From Trichomonas vaginalis G3 (taxonomy: Eukaryota > Parabasalia > Trichomonadida > Trichomonadidae): a stretch of DNA of 64,000 nucleotides. Positions 39,421 through 47,767 of the stretch are shown here, piece after piece (the first letter of the stretch is position 1; the number at the start of each line of letters is the position of its first letter). The notes under the pieces were generated by a model. It searched no databases, was not told the origin of the DNA, and saw only the letters and a program-made list of their open reading frames with translations. The position numbers and the translations under genes were made by a program. The DNA is taken from positions 16,430,001 through 16,494,000 of the forward strand of contig NC_067205.1 of assembly GCF_026262505.1 (NCBI RefSeq), given 5' to 3'.

Positions 39421-40997
39421 TTACATGTCAAATTTCTTTTTCTCTGGAACTGGTTCAGGTTCTTTCTTCTCTTCTTCTACTTTCTTTTCTTTCTTTTCTC
39501 TCTTCTTCTTTTCTGGTGGAGTTATGTCAAATTTGGCGCAACCATATTTATGTAAAAGTTCTTTGTCCTTTAATAGCTCATCTATTCTGTTTTCTATTTC
39601 ATCTTCAAGAACAGCGCATGTGTCTTCTTTGCATTCTAAGAACTTTTGTTGGACTTCATCTTTCCAATCGGCGTCATCTCTGTCAACAAGTCTGTCATTG
39701 ACAAATTTTAAGACTGCTCTTTGTAATGTTTTATGGTTCTTGTCATATTCCCAGAAACAGAACTTTAGAACAAATTCACCTTTCTTGTTTACACTATGTA
39801 AGATTTTATGGTCGACAGATAGGGTTGTTAAAAATATCAAAAATTAGCGTTTTGAAGACACCATGGTGTCTTATAATTTTCCCTTCCTTATTGGCGTGTA
39901 GAAATAAATGCGCCAATAGATTGAAGAAGAAGAATTGTTTTTCTCTTAATGAACTTTAATCCTTTTGATATAAGAATATTAAAAACATTCATATAATTTC
40001 GATTTCGGAAATTAAATTTCCAAATTTTTTGTCGATTTCGGAAATAACAGGATCCCGCATCCAACACGCAACAACAAAACACAAAACACACTTTTTGGTT
40101 CTTTCATCGTTTTAATCGTAATTTATGTAATACATGATTTGGATAAATTTTACAAAAATAGAACCTATATTATATTCTTTTCAAAGATTCTTGCAAATCA
40201 TCAAAAATAATTGTATTTTAAAAAACGATCAAATGATCCTTTCATTATTTTAAACTTAAATTAGTTTTTATGATTGACTAAAGCAATCATATTTATTCAT
40301 CATTAAATAAACAAAAAAATAATATTTGAGAGTTATTTCAAAAAAAAACACATTGAATTTATTAATTTGTCTCAATTTCAGTATTATAAATTTTTATAAT
40401 TTCAATATTTTGAAATACACTTTTTAATATTTCAATATTTATGATATTTCAATGTATTAAGTGGTCTCAAATTGAGCTTCTCAAATATAAGTTGGCCTAT
40501 TCAAATAATAAAATTAAATAATATTTAAAATAATAAATAAAAGTGATTGAGGTCATAGCAAAACGGCTGTTTCAGTCATTAATTCTTAAAAATAAAAAGG
40601 GTAAAAACTAAATACAATGGGTAAAATTTAATAGTGTCTGTGCTATCGTTCAATTTGAAGGTGTCTTTTGAAACCGCAAGACACATTGAATTTTTGAATA
40701 GTGTATTATGGTTTGACAGACACCAATGAAAAAAATAAAATGATATTTATTTTAAATATATAAGATCCTTATATAAAATATAAATATTTTATCGTTTTAT
40801 TTTTTGGTTTTAGAAATGTTTTTTATTGAAAAATCAATAAAACTAACTCCAAAATAAAATTTTTGATTTAAAGACACTATGATGACACCAGGCAAATCTT
40901 CCAAGACACCTATCGTCGGGAATCTAACAACCCTATCGACAGATGTTTTGCTGTCAAAAAGTTTGTCTCGAATATAGATAGCGAAATCGCTAGACAT
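39421..40997 (-). pseudogene. Unidentified element B gene split by hAT copy 1
   Basis: The start region MSSDFAIYIRDKLFDSKTSV (about 40940-40997) and the larger part (39421-39819, with EFVLKFCFWEYDKNHKTLQR and an acidic/lysine-rich tail EKKKREKKEKKVEEEKK) lie on either side of the hAT insertion. Divergent to the packaging ATPase. Family unknown. Confidence 0.6.
39820..40935. mobile_element. Non-autonomous hAT element, copy 1 (1116 bp)
   Basis: Terminal inverted repeats TAGGGTTGTTA / TAACAACCCTA and a perfect 8-bp target duplication TCGACAGA (39812-39819 and 40936-40943) are the hAT signature (the Ac end is TAGGGATGAAA). The interior is AT-rich with no transposase; the longest frame (67 codons, 39888-40091) is Cys/Phe-rich and not convincing. 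Interior palindromic words include GACACCATGGTGTC. Confidence 0.88.
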
Positions 40998-41033
40998 TTT
41001 CTAAAAGATAAAAATTTTAATTTTTCTAAAAAT

Positions 41034-41894
41034 ATGTTAGAAAAAAAGTTTGCTGACATTGACAAGAAATTTGAGAATGTTTTAAACAAGAACAAGAGGA
41101 AGTTAGAAAATGCTCAGATAAAGCCTATACATGAAAAGTTCTTATTTGCTCAGAATGGTATAACAGGTCTAATTGCACCACCTGGGTCGGGTAAGACTTT
41201 CACTTATCTTAAAATGGCTGCACAACAACAAGAACTAGATGAGAAGAACCCATTCTATGAGTTAGTTGTTATTTGTTCGACTTCTGGTCAATTTGACCAA
41301 ACCGTCAATTCGTTCAAAGATATTATAAAGAAGTCTAAGTTAGTATGTATAAAAGATACTGAGTTGTTAGATTGGATAAAGAAGTACCAAAGAAGAGTTT
41401 TGAAGTATAATGCTATAAATGAGTATATAAATTCTAAGTTTAAAGACCCAAATGAGGAAATGCAGAGAATATTAGAGAAGAAACACTTCAGAAACAAACA
41501 GAAAGAGATAGAATACATTTCGAAGAAATTGCAATCTTACGATTGAAAGACTTACCCTCATAGATGTCTTCTTATCTTAGATGATTTCGCCTCTCATCCT
41601 TTGTTAAAGAACAGAGAACAAGATATGTGTCGAATTCTTAAGAAGCTCAGACACTTTAACATCTCAGTTGTCATTTGTGTACAGACAGCCAAGAGTTTAA
41701 GTAAGGATGTTAAAAGAATACTTACTGACATAATACTTTTCCCCGGATTGTCCGAAGACGATTTCATGGAACTTATGAAAGAGTCCATGGCAGGTAAGTT
41801 TGACAGACATGAACTATGGGAGAAGTACAAAGTCATACAAGACCCTCATACTTCTTTCAGAATTCATATCTACGAAACAAAGTTCAAATTGTAA
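41034..41894 (+). pseudogene. Packaging ATPase (A32-like) of element B
   Basis: Carries Walker A APPGSGKT, a strand YELVVICSTSGQFDQTVNSF that matches YDQIIISATSDSMDSTAKTF in C, a Walker B-type region before the second half, and the FNISVVICVQTAKSL sensor segment. Homologous to the C ATPase at 19164 but clearly diverged. Genome packaging role as for that family. Broken. Confidence 0.8.
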
Positions 41895-41951
41895 AAAGTC
41901 AAGCTTGAAAATTCATTATTTTTGTGCTGAATTCAATAAAAATATATTTTT

Positions 41952-41999
41952 AGGGTAGATGGGTATATCTAACCCGATTTCTAACCTCATTTCTACCCT
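41952..41999 (+). promoter_or_regulatory. Operator copy 6 (GGTTA type, element B)
   Basis: GGGTAGAT, GGGTATATCTAACCC centre (variant), then TTTCTAACC and TTTCTACCC half-sites. Confidence 0.65.
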
Positions 42000-42096
42000 C
42001 ATGAATTTTCATGAATTTTATATATTAATGTTTTCGTTAAGCCACTTTGTGCCGTCAGTCAGTCAGTCAATGAAATTTACACCAAAAATAATGTTT

Positions 42097-42143
42097 AGGG
42101 TAGATGGTTAGATCTAACCCGATATCTAACCTTATTTCTACCC
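42097..42143 (+). promoter_or_regulatory. Operator copy 7 (GGTTA type)
   Basis: GGGTAGAT, GGTTAGATCTAACC, then ATATCTAACC and TTTCTACCCC. Confidence 0.8.
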
Positions 42144-42272
42144 CAGTTATTTTATAAACGTTGCACATGGTAAACGTTATTTTTTAAATTTTGTGAAAAC
42201 TCAACGGTTTGACACATGCCCTAAAAATTATTTTACTCAGAATTTTGTGCTGAATTCAATAAAAATATATTT

Positions 42273-42320
42273 TAGGGTAGAAGGTTAGATCTAACCCGAT
42301 ATCTAACCACATTTCTACCC
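42273..42320 (+). promoter_or_regulatory. Operator copy 8 (GGTTA type)
   Basis: GGGTAGAA, GGTTAGATCTAACC, ATATCTAACC, TTTCTACCC. With inverted copy 9 it brackets the accessory gene at 42367-43266. Confidence 0.8.
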
Positions 42321-42366
42321 TCATTATTTATAACCGTTTTACATGGTAAACGTTATGAATTCGTGA

Positions 42367-43266
42367 GATTCTAAACAGTTTTGTAGCTTCTATTTCTTCA
42401 GTTAATATATCAAAAATTTTAACGATACCGAAAGTTTCTTTATACTTCTTCTTGACGTCAGATAGAAGGAAATCGTCAGCAGTTGGATAGTTTTTATTCA
42501 GAAATTATAACATGTCCATTTTATCTTCTGCTGGTTTCTCTGCTTCTTTCTTTAAGTCAGCATAGTCGTTTCGCATACGTTCTATCTCTTTGACGGAGTA
42601 GTTATATTTCCTCATTGCTGCTTTACATTTAGAACATTGCGGATTCATTTTTGCGTTATACATTGAAATAAAACCAGCTAGAACAACCAAGGCGTCAATG
42701 GTTTTCTTTAACTCAAAGGCTGCTGGTTTTATCTGTTCATTCCATACTTTACCTCTTCTATCTTTATCTCTTATCTGCCATACACATTTTGCAACTAATG
42801 AAACAAAGTTGTCATATGTCTTAAACTCCCCCGATTTATATATGTCAGAGATGTTCTTATATAACATGTCGCAATCTTTGTCCATAACTTTATGGTTGCA
42901 ATGATATCCTAGAAACTCATAATTTACCTTTCGTATGAATTTCTTAATTTCTGCAGAATCACTAACTTTCACTTCTATTTCATCGAATTCAGGAATAGTG
43001 AGTTTTTGTTGTTGGATTTCAGGCAATTTGGGTAAGTGGTCAATAATGTCCTGCATGTCATAAAGATATTCTTCATTTTCTTCATCCTGTGCGCTACAGT
43101 CTAAATTACTTGTTAAAAGTTCTTGCTTTATTCTTTGTATTTCTGTTTCGAAAGTAAATGAAGAAGGAATGAAGTTTTTCATTTCTACTAACATTGACGT
43201 AGGATTCATGACTAACGAGTTTGGTGCTGTTGTTTGAATTGTTGTTGTGCCGATTGTTGAAATCAT
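42367..43266 (-). pseudogene. Accessory protein of element B, close relative of 26581-27517 in C
   Basis: The product is nearly the same as the C protein along most of its length (MISTIGTTTIQTTAPNSLVM, CNHKVMDKDCDM, CSKCKAAMRKYN), far closer than the capsid or ATPase pairs of B and C are to each other. That contrast suggests exchange of this cassette between elements and not shared ancestry of whole elements. Start at 43266 follows the shared promoter cassette. Broken near its end. Confidence 0.7.
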
Positions 43267-43338
43267 ATCTTTTATACAAAATAAAAAAATAAATAAAAAT
43301 AAAACTAACTTTATTTTTTCTATCTTAAGGAAATTCAT
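43267..43338 (-). promoter_or_regulatory. Shared promoter cassette (element B accessory gene)
   Basis: Same sequence as 26507-26580 with one or two differences. Confidence 0.75.
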
Positions 43339-43349
43339 GAAAATTCGTG

Positions 43350-43398
43350 AGGGTAGAAATCGGGTTAGAAATCTGGTTAGATCTAACCATTTACCCTA
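43350..43398 (-). promoter_or_regulatory. Operator copy 9 (GGTTA type)
   Basis: On the minus strand: GGGTAAAT, GGTTAGATCTAACC, then GATTTCTAACCCG and TTTCTACCC; it lies directly upstream of the shared promoter cassette of the accessory gene. Confidence 0.8.
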
Positions 43399-43492
43399 AA
43401 CATTATTTTTGGTGTAAATTTCATTGACTGACTGACTGACGGCACAAAGTGGCTTAACGAAAACATTAATATATAAAATTCATGAAAATTCA

Positions 43493-43520
43493 AGACCTTT
43501 GGGTCTCGCCGCTTAGCGGC
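43493..43520. repeat. GC hairpin pair (AGACCTTTGGGTCT, GCCGCTTAGCGGC)
   Basis: Two perfect short hairpins adjacent to operator copy 10. Confidence 0.65.
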
Positions 43521-43522
43521 TG

Positions 43523-43570
43523 AGGGTAGAAATGAGGTTAGATATCGGGTTAGATCTAACCATCTACCCT
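43523..43570 (-). promoter_or_regulatory. Operator copy 10 (GGTTA type)
   Basis: GGTTAGATCTAACC centre with GGGTAGA and GGTTAGATATC half-sites, followed by TAAAAATTATTTTTG. Located at the 3' side of the KilA-N gene. Confidence 0.8.
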
Positions 43571-45116
43571 AAAAATTATTTTTGCTGAATTCAGCAGCAA
43601 AATGAACGAGGTCAGGATGTATGTAAATACCTTTGAATTCATTTATAACGCCCTTAGTAAGCTCATAAAATGCTTGTTTTGAGGTTGAGCCTAGGGTTGT
43701 TAGATTCCCGACGATAGGTGTCTTGGAAGATTTGCCTGGTGTCATCATAGTGTCTTTAAATCAAAAATTTTATTTTGGAGTTAGTTTTATTGATTTTTCA
43801 ATAAAAAACATTTCTAAAACCAAAAAATAAAACGATAAAATATTTATATTTTATATAAGGATCTTATATATTTAAAATAAATATCATTTTATTTTTTTCA
43901 TTGGTGTCTGTCAAACCATAATACACTATTCAAAAATTCAATGTGTCTTGCGGTTTCAAAAGACACCTTCAAATTGAACGATAGCACAGACACTATTAAA
44001 TTTTACCCATTGTATTTAGTTTTTACCCTTTTTATTTTTAAGAATTAATGACTGAAACAGCCGTTTTGCTATGACCTCAATCACTTTTATTTATTATTTT
44101 AAATATTATTTAATTTTATTATTTGAATAGGCCAACTTATATTTGAGAAGCTCAATTTGAGACCACTTAATACATTGAAATATCATAAATATTGAAATAT
44201 TAAAAAGTGTATTTCAAAATATTGAAATTATAAAAATTTATAATACTGAAATTGAGACAAATTAATAAATTCAATGTGTTTTTTTTTGAAATAACTCTCA
44301 AATATTATTTTTTTGTTTATTTAATGATGAATAAATATGATTGCTTTAGTCAATCATAAAAACTAATTTAAGTTTAAAATAATGAAAGGATCATTTGATC
44401 GTTTTTTAAAATACAATTATTTTTGATGATTTGCAAGAATCTTTGAAAAGAATATAATATAGGTTCTATTTTTGTAAAATTTATCCAAATCATGTATTAC
44501 ATAAATTACGATTAAAACGATGAAAGAACCAAAAAGTGTGTTTTGTGTTTTGTTGTTGCGTGTTGGATGCGGGATCCTGTTATTTCCGAAATCGACAAAA
44601 AATTTGGAAATTTAATTTCCGAAATCGAAATTATATGAATGTTTTTAATATTCTTATATCAAAAGGATTAAAGTTCATTAAGAGAAAAACAATTCTTCTT
44701 CTTCAATCTATTGGCGCATTTATTTCTACACGCCAATAAGGAAGGGAAAATTATAAGACACCATGGTGTCTTCAAAACGCTAATTTTTGATATTTTTAAC
44801 AACCCTAGTTGAGCCACTTTTGGCTTGACCGTATTCTTTCATCCAAAACTCAAGAATTTCCTGCATGAATTTTGTATAAAAAGCAACAGTCCGAATTCCG
44901 GCGGTTGCTATATTCTTCACAAAATGCCTTATAATACTCTTCCCAGGACTTATTTTCCAACAACTTTCTAAAGTCTTTCCTAAACTGCTGACACATATTT
45001 GTTGCATTAATGTAACCATCCTTGTCTCTACGTAAGACTTCAATACCGTTATAAGTGCCTTTTGTGAATGTTTCGCCATTAGATTTGTTCGTGAACGTTT
45101 TTGCTTCGACTGACAT
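43571..45116 (-). pseudogene. KilA-N protein gene of element B, split by hAT copy 2
   Basis: The start region (MSVEAKTFTNKSNGETFTKG) continues with the KilA-N core YNGIEVLRRDKDGYINATNM and FRKDFRKLLENKSWEEYY. Beyond the hAT copy (43585-43691) the coding sequence keeps the typical KilA-N end (GIYIHPDLVHFAAEF). The start at 45116 follows the shared promoter cassette and operator 11. KilA-N proteins bind DNA and are frequent in NCLDV-like genomes. Confidence 0.75.
43692..44807. mobile_element. Non-autonomous hAT element, copy 2 (1116 bp, opposite orientation)
   Basis: Same length and ends as copy 1 but inverted; 8-bp target duplication GTTGAGCC (43684-43691 and 44808-44815). By eye the two copies are identical or nearly so over their whole length, so both inserted recently. 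Confidence 0.88.
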
Positions 45117-45190
45117 TACTGTTCTTACATACAAAATAAAAAAATAAATAAAAATAAAACTAACTTTATTTTTTCTGTCTTAAGGAAATT
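45117..45190 (-). promoter_or_regulatory. Shared promoter cassette before the B KilA-N gene
   Basis: CTTAAGACAG, AAAGTTAG, two T-tracts and TTTTGTATGTAAG, as at 26507-26580, but before an unrelated protein. Confidence 0.75.
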
Positions 45191-45204
45191 CATGAAAATT
45201 CAAG

Positions 45205-45252
45205 AGGGTAGAAATGAGGGTAGATATCGGGTTAGATCTAACCATCTACCCT
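45205..45252 (-). promoter_or_regulatory. Operator copy 11 (GGTTA type)
   Basis: GGTTAGATCTAACC centre; half-sites face the KilA-N promoter. Its outer half contains the stop codon of the proline-rich gene. Confidence 0.8.
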
Positions 45253-45588
45253 AAACATTATTTTTTGGTCCGGGAACAACTTTCTCTCAATTGGAGCTGT
45301 AGCATACTCTTTGCGTAAGCGGTTCAGACCTTCTTCGAAGTCTTGGTCTCTCTTGGATTGAGATTGGAATTGCCGGGGTGGAGCTTGCTGGAACATCCAT
45401 GGGTTGGGGAAGTAAGGCATAGGTTGAGGAGGGTAGTTCGGGAAGCCTTGTGGTGGGTAGTAACCTTGAGGTGGAAATTGGTAGTAATTCGGAGGTACTT
45501 GCTGGAACTGAGGTTGCTGAGGAGACTGTTGTGGTTCTTTAGGTTCCTCTGGTTTGGGAATGGACTCGGTTGGTGGGACGTCAGTCAT
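45238..45588 (-). CDS. Pro/Gln/Tyr-rich protein of element B
   Basis: About 116 residues from MTDVPPTESIPKPEEP. The centre is a low-complexity run of P, Q, Y and F (YYQFPPQGYYPPQGFPNYPP), followed by a charged helix (KRDQDFEEGLNRLRKEYA). Such sequences often form disordered, multivalent linkers in virions. Base composition is richer in G and C than its neighbours, as is the gene at 45778. An upstream start at 45615 is possible. Confidence 0.5.
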   Translation of the reverse strand: MTDVPPTESIPKPEEPKEPQQSPQQPQFQQVPPNYYQFPPQGYYPPQGFPNYPPQPMPYFPNPWMFQQAPPRQFQSQSKRDQDFEEGLNRLRKEYATAPIERKLFPDQKIMFRVDG

Positions 45589-45639
45589 CCGTTTGTGGCT
45601 TAACCGTCGGACCACAACGATAAAAATCTCTGCTACTAG

Positions 45640-45777
45640 CAGTACTTTTACTGACAGTAGCAGTACTTTTACTGACAGTAGCAGTACTTTATCGTCGAAA
45701 ACCCTCTCAAATTTTCCTTTTTACTGACAGTAGCAGTACTTTTACTGACAGTAGCAGTACTTTTACTGACAGTAGCA
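45640..45777. repeat. 21-bp tandem repeat between divergent genes
   Basis: TACTGACAGTAGCAGTACTTT is repeated about six times in two blocks separated by ~45 bases. Each unit contains the near-palindrome TACTG-ACAGTA / GCAGTAC. It fills the gap between two outward-reading genes, so a shared control or binding region is likely. Confidence 0.8.
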
Positions 45778-46143
45778 ATGGTCGAGGTCGAACCTACCGA
45801 CGAGGCAATTTACCTAATTGAAATTAACGAGCTTGTTAAAGACTTCCTCAGGTAGAATGTAAAAGGCAAGCTTGTTAACGGTTGGATAACGGGAAGGGCT
45901 GCCTTGAATCTCGAGATTTCGACTGGAATTCCAATTGAGGTACCAGAAGGCACTCCTTTCGACGACATAAAGCAAGCAAAGAAGGAAGCCATTATAAAGT
46001 TCTTTGCCAAGCGTCCTTGGATACTACTTCCAAACAGAGAGAACCCTTTCCCAAGAATGAACCAAATTCTCAAGGGTCTCCTTCACTTCTCTGGTCAGCC
46101 GTTCTACATAACCTCAGAAGGCGACATCCAACCAGTTCAGTAA
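45778..46143 (+). pseudogene. Unidentified element B gene (broken)
   Basis: Coding-type sequence MVEVEPTDEAIYLIEINELV ... FDDIKQAKKEAIIKFFAKRP, ending near GQPFYITSEGDIQPVQ. Codon use is less AT-rich than surrounding element genes, like the proline-rich gene across the repeats. No family recognised. Broken at least once. Confidence 0.5.
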
Positions 46144-46284
46144 ACATCTCATTTTAACTCACTTTTTTATGTTTTTTGTGAAAGTGTCAAAAATAAATTG
46201 TTTTCATGAGTTTTCTACGATGTTAGAAAAAATGTTATTTTCTAATATCTTCACATTCAATACTTTTTCAGCACTTTTCCGTAG

Positions 46285-47113
46285 TTATATATGAAAGACA
46301 AATTCGAGATAAAAGTCATAGTACAATGGAATAATAATACACACATTTGTTGTGAACCAAACTTGAAAGTCAGAGAAACTGTTACTAGGTGGTTCGTAGA
46401 ATTTAGAAGCAAAGTCATAAAGGTCCTTACCAATACATAGAAAACTATTGTTGCTTGAACTGAAACTTGCATGACACATAACATTTTGAGGGTCAAACAC
46501 GTTTCTATAAACCATCAAATCTGCTGGTGGAAGTATAAATTTAAATGGACCATCTGGTGGTAATGGTTCGTTCTGGTTTAGTAACCGAAGAAATTGTGCC
46601 CAAGAACGTTTGTCTACTTCCCAAAATAAAAACTCTGTATCTCTTGGAGGGTTAATTTCAATCTTTTGAAATGAAACGGTGGAGTTCATCTTGTCATATT
46701 CTAGTTTCAGATAGTATGTTCCATTTAGTAAAGAGTCGTATTTTTCTTGAAATTCCCAATAATATTTGTTCATTTGAGTTTGAAAGTCATCTAGAGTTTT
46801 CTCAAGACTTTCGTCTGAACGAACTGTAAAGATTCTCATTTCGCAAATTTGTCTATTAGACCATCAGGACCTTCATACAGCCCATGAAAATATACTGCGA
46901 ACATAAATGCGTTAGTTCTATTTGAAAACAAAATCTTCTAAATCCTATTGCCTTTGCATCTGAAGGACTTTGAAGCCAACGAATTGGATAGTCAAACCTG
47001 TATGCTCGGGATGAAATTTCTTCATCTGAAATAGTCCTACCAGCATTTGTAAAGATATAGTCTAACGGTTTTGTATCTGCTACTTTTGTTCTTTGTTTTT
47101 CAACCTGAAGCAT
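46285..47113 (-). pseudogene. Unidentified structural-type protein of element B, counterpart of 18234-19110
   Basis: Starts MLQVEKQRTKVADTKPLDYI after a T-tract and ATATATTAA, with YPIRWLQSPSDAKAIGFRRF matching C. The later part includes FLFWEVDKRSWAQFLRLLNQ and LPPDGPFKFILPPADLMVYR. Beta-rich and unnamed. Broken. Confidence 0.5.
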
Positions 47114-47138
47114 TTAATATATGTAAAAATATATTGTT

Positions 47139-47723
47139 TTAAAATGGTATGCCATATAGCTTCTTGAATTTGTTAAGAAGTATTTGAACGTATTTTCCAT
47201 CTGTATCTCTAGTGTTTACATAAGCATAGCCAGCCTTAGTAAAATATACTTGTAATTTTCTATAGTTTACGCCGGTATAAAAGTAGAAAGAGTCTTGTTC
47301 TTCGCTATAGTAGTAAAACTCAAACGTATGCTTGCCATAGTCTGTAATTTCAATTGTTTCATCTTCTAGTTCGTCGACAAATTCGAATACAATATCTCCA
47401 AATTTGCCTTTGTTCTTATTGTTTTCAGAACGAGTGACCCAACGTAAGTTTTCAAGTCTATTGTCGTTTCTTATATGGTTTATATGGTCTACAAAAGGTA
47501 AATTGTTAGGATTCAGTATAAAATGAGTTGCAATGACAACATGTTTAAGATAGTGTTTTCCACCCATCTTCATAATAGCATATCCGTCATTTCGCTCCCA
47601 TTCGCTTAAAACTCTTTTTGTCTTTTTGTTTCTGACTTCAAATGACTCACAACAGTGAATTTCATATTTCTCATCTAACAAACAAGTTTCCCAACGGTCT
47701 TCTCCAACAAACTCAGCGTACAT
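47139..47723 (-). CDS. HNH endonuclease with NUMOD4-like start (element B)
   Basis: 194 aa. The N-terminal WETCLLDEKYEIHCCESFEV block is NUMOD4-like. The HNH core is HVVIATHFILNPNNLPFVDHINHIRNDNRLENLRWVTRSENNKNK, given here only as the motif D-H-I-N-H...N-x3-N-L-R-W-V. A C-terminal beta domain (YYYSEEQDSFYFYTGVNYRK) follows. Such free-standing HNH proteins are homing-type nucleases of phages and large viruses. Related genes lie in E at 56702-57406 and in its mirror copy. A T-tract plus ATTTTATTTGAA precedes the start. Confidence 0.85.
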   Translation of the reverse strand: MYAEFVGEDRWETCLLDEKYEIHCCESFEVRNKKTKRVLSEWERNDGYAIMKMGGKHYLKHVVIATHFILNPNNLPFVDHINHIRNDNRLENLRWVTRSENNKNKGKFGDIVFEFVDELEDETIEITDYGKHTFEFYYYSEEQDSFYFYTGVNYRKLQVYFTKAGYAYVNTRDTDGKYVQILLNKFKKLYGIPF

Positions 47724-47767
47724 TTCAAATAAAATAAAAAAATGTCACTTTTTTAAAAATAAATTTT

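Larger units (their letters stand above)
41895..42366. other. Element B intergenic stretch with three operator copies
   Basis: No gene. Two copies of the approximate segment GTGCTGAATTCAATAAAAAT each precede an operator (41935 and 42248), and TTTTATAAACGTTGCACATGG-like words recur between them, so the stretch seems built by duplication of one control unit. Confidence 0.7.

Noticed and set aside
39425-39847. 140-codon Ser/Phe-rich frame on the plus strand
   Set aside because: It is the shadow of the lysine/glutamate-rich tail of the minus-strand gene.
39888-40091. 67-codon Cys/Phe-rich frame in both hAT copies as a gene
   Set aside because: Identity between copies only reflects the young element; composition is that of AT-rich non-coding DNA and no transposase similarity is present.
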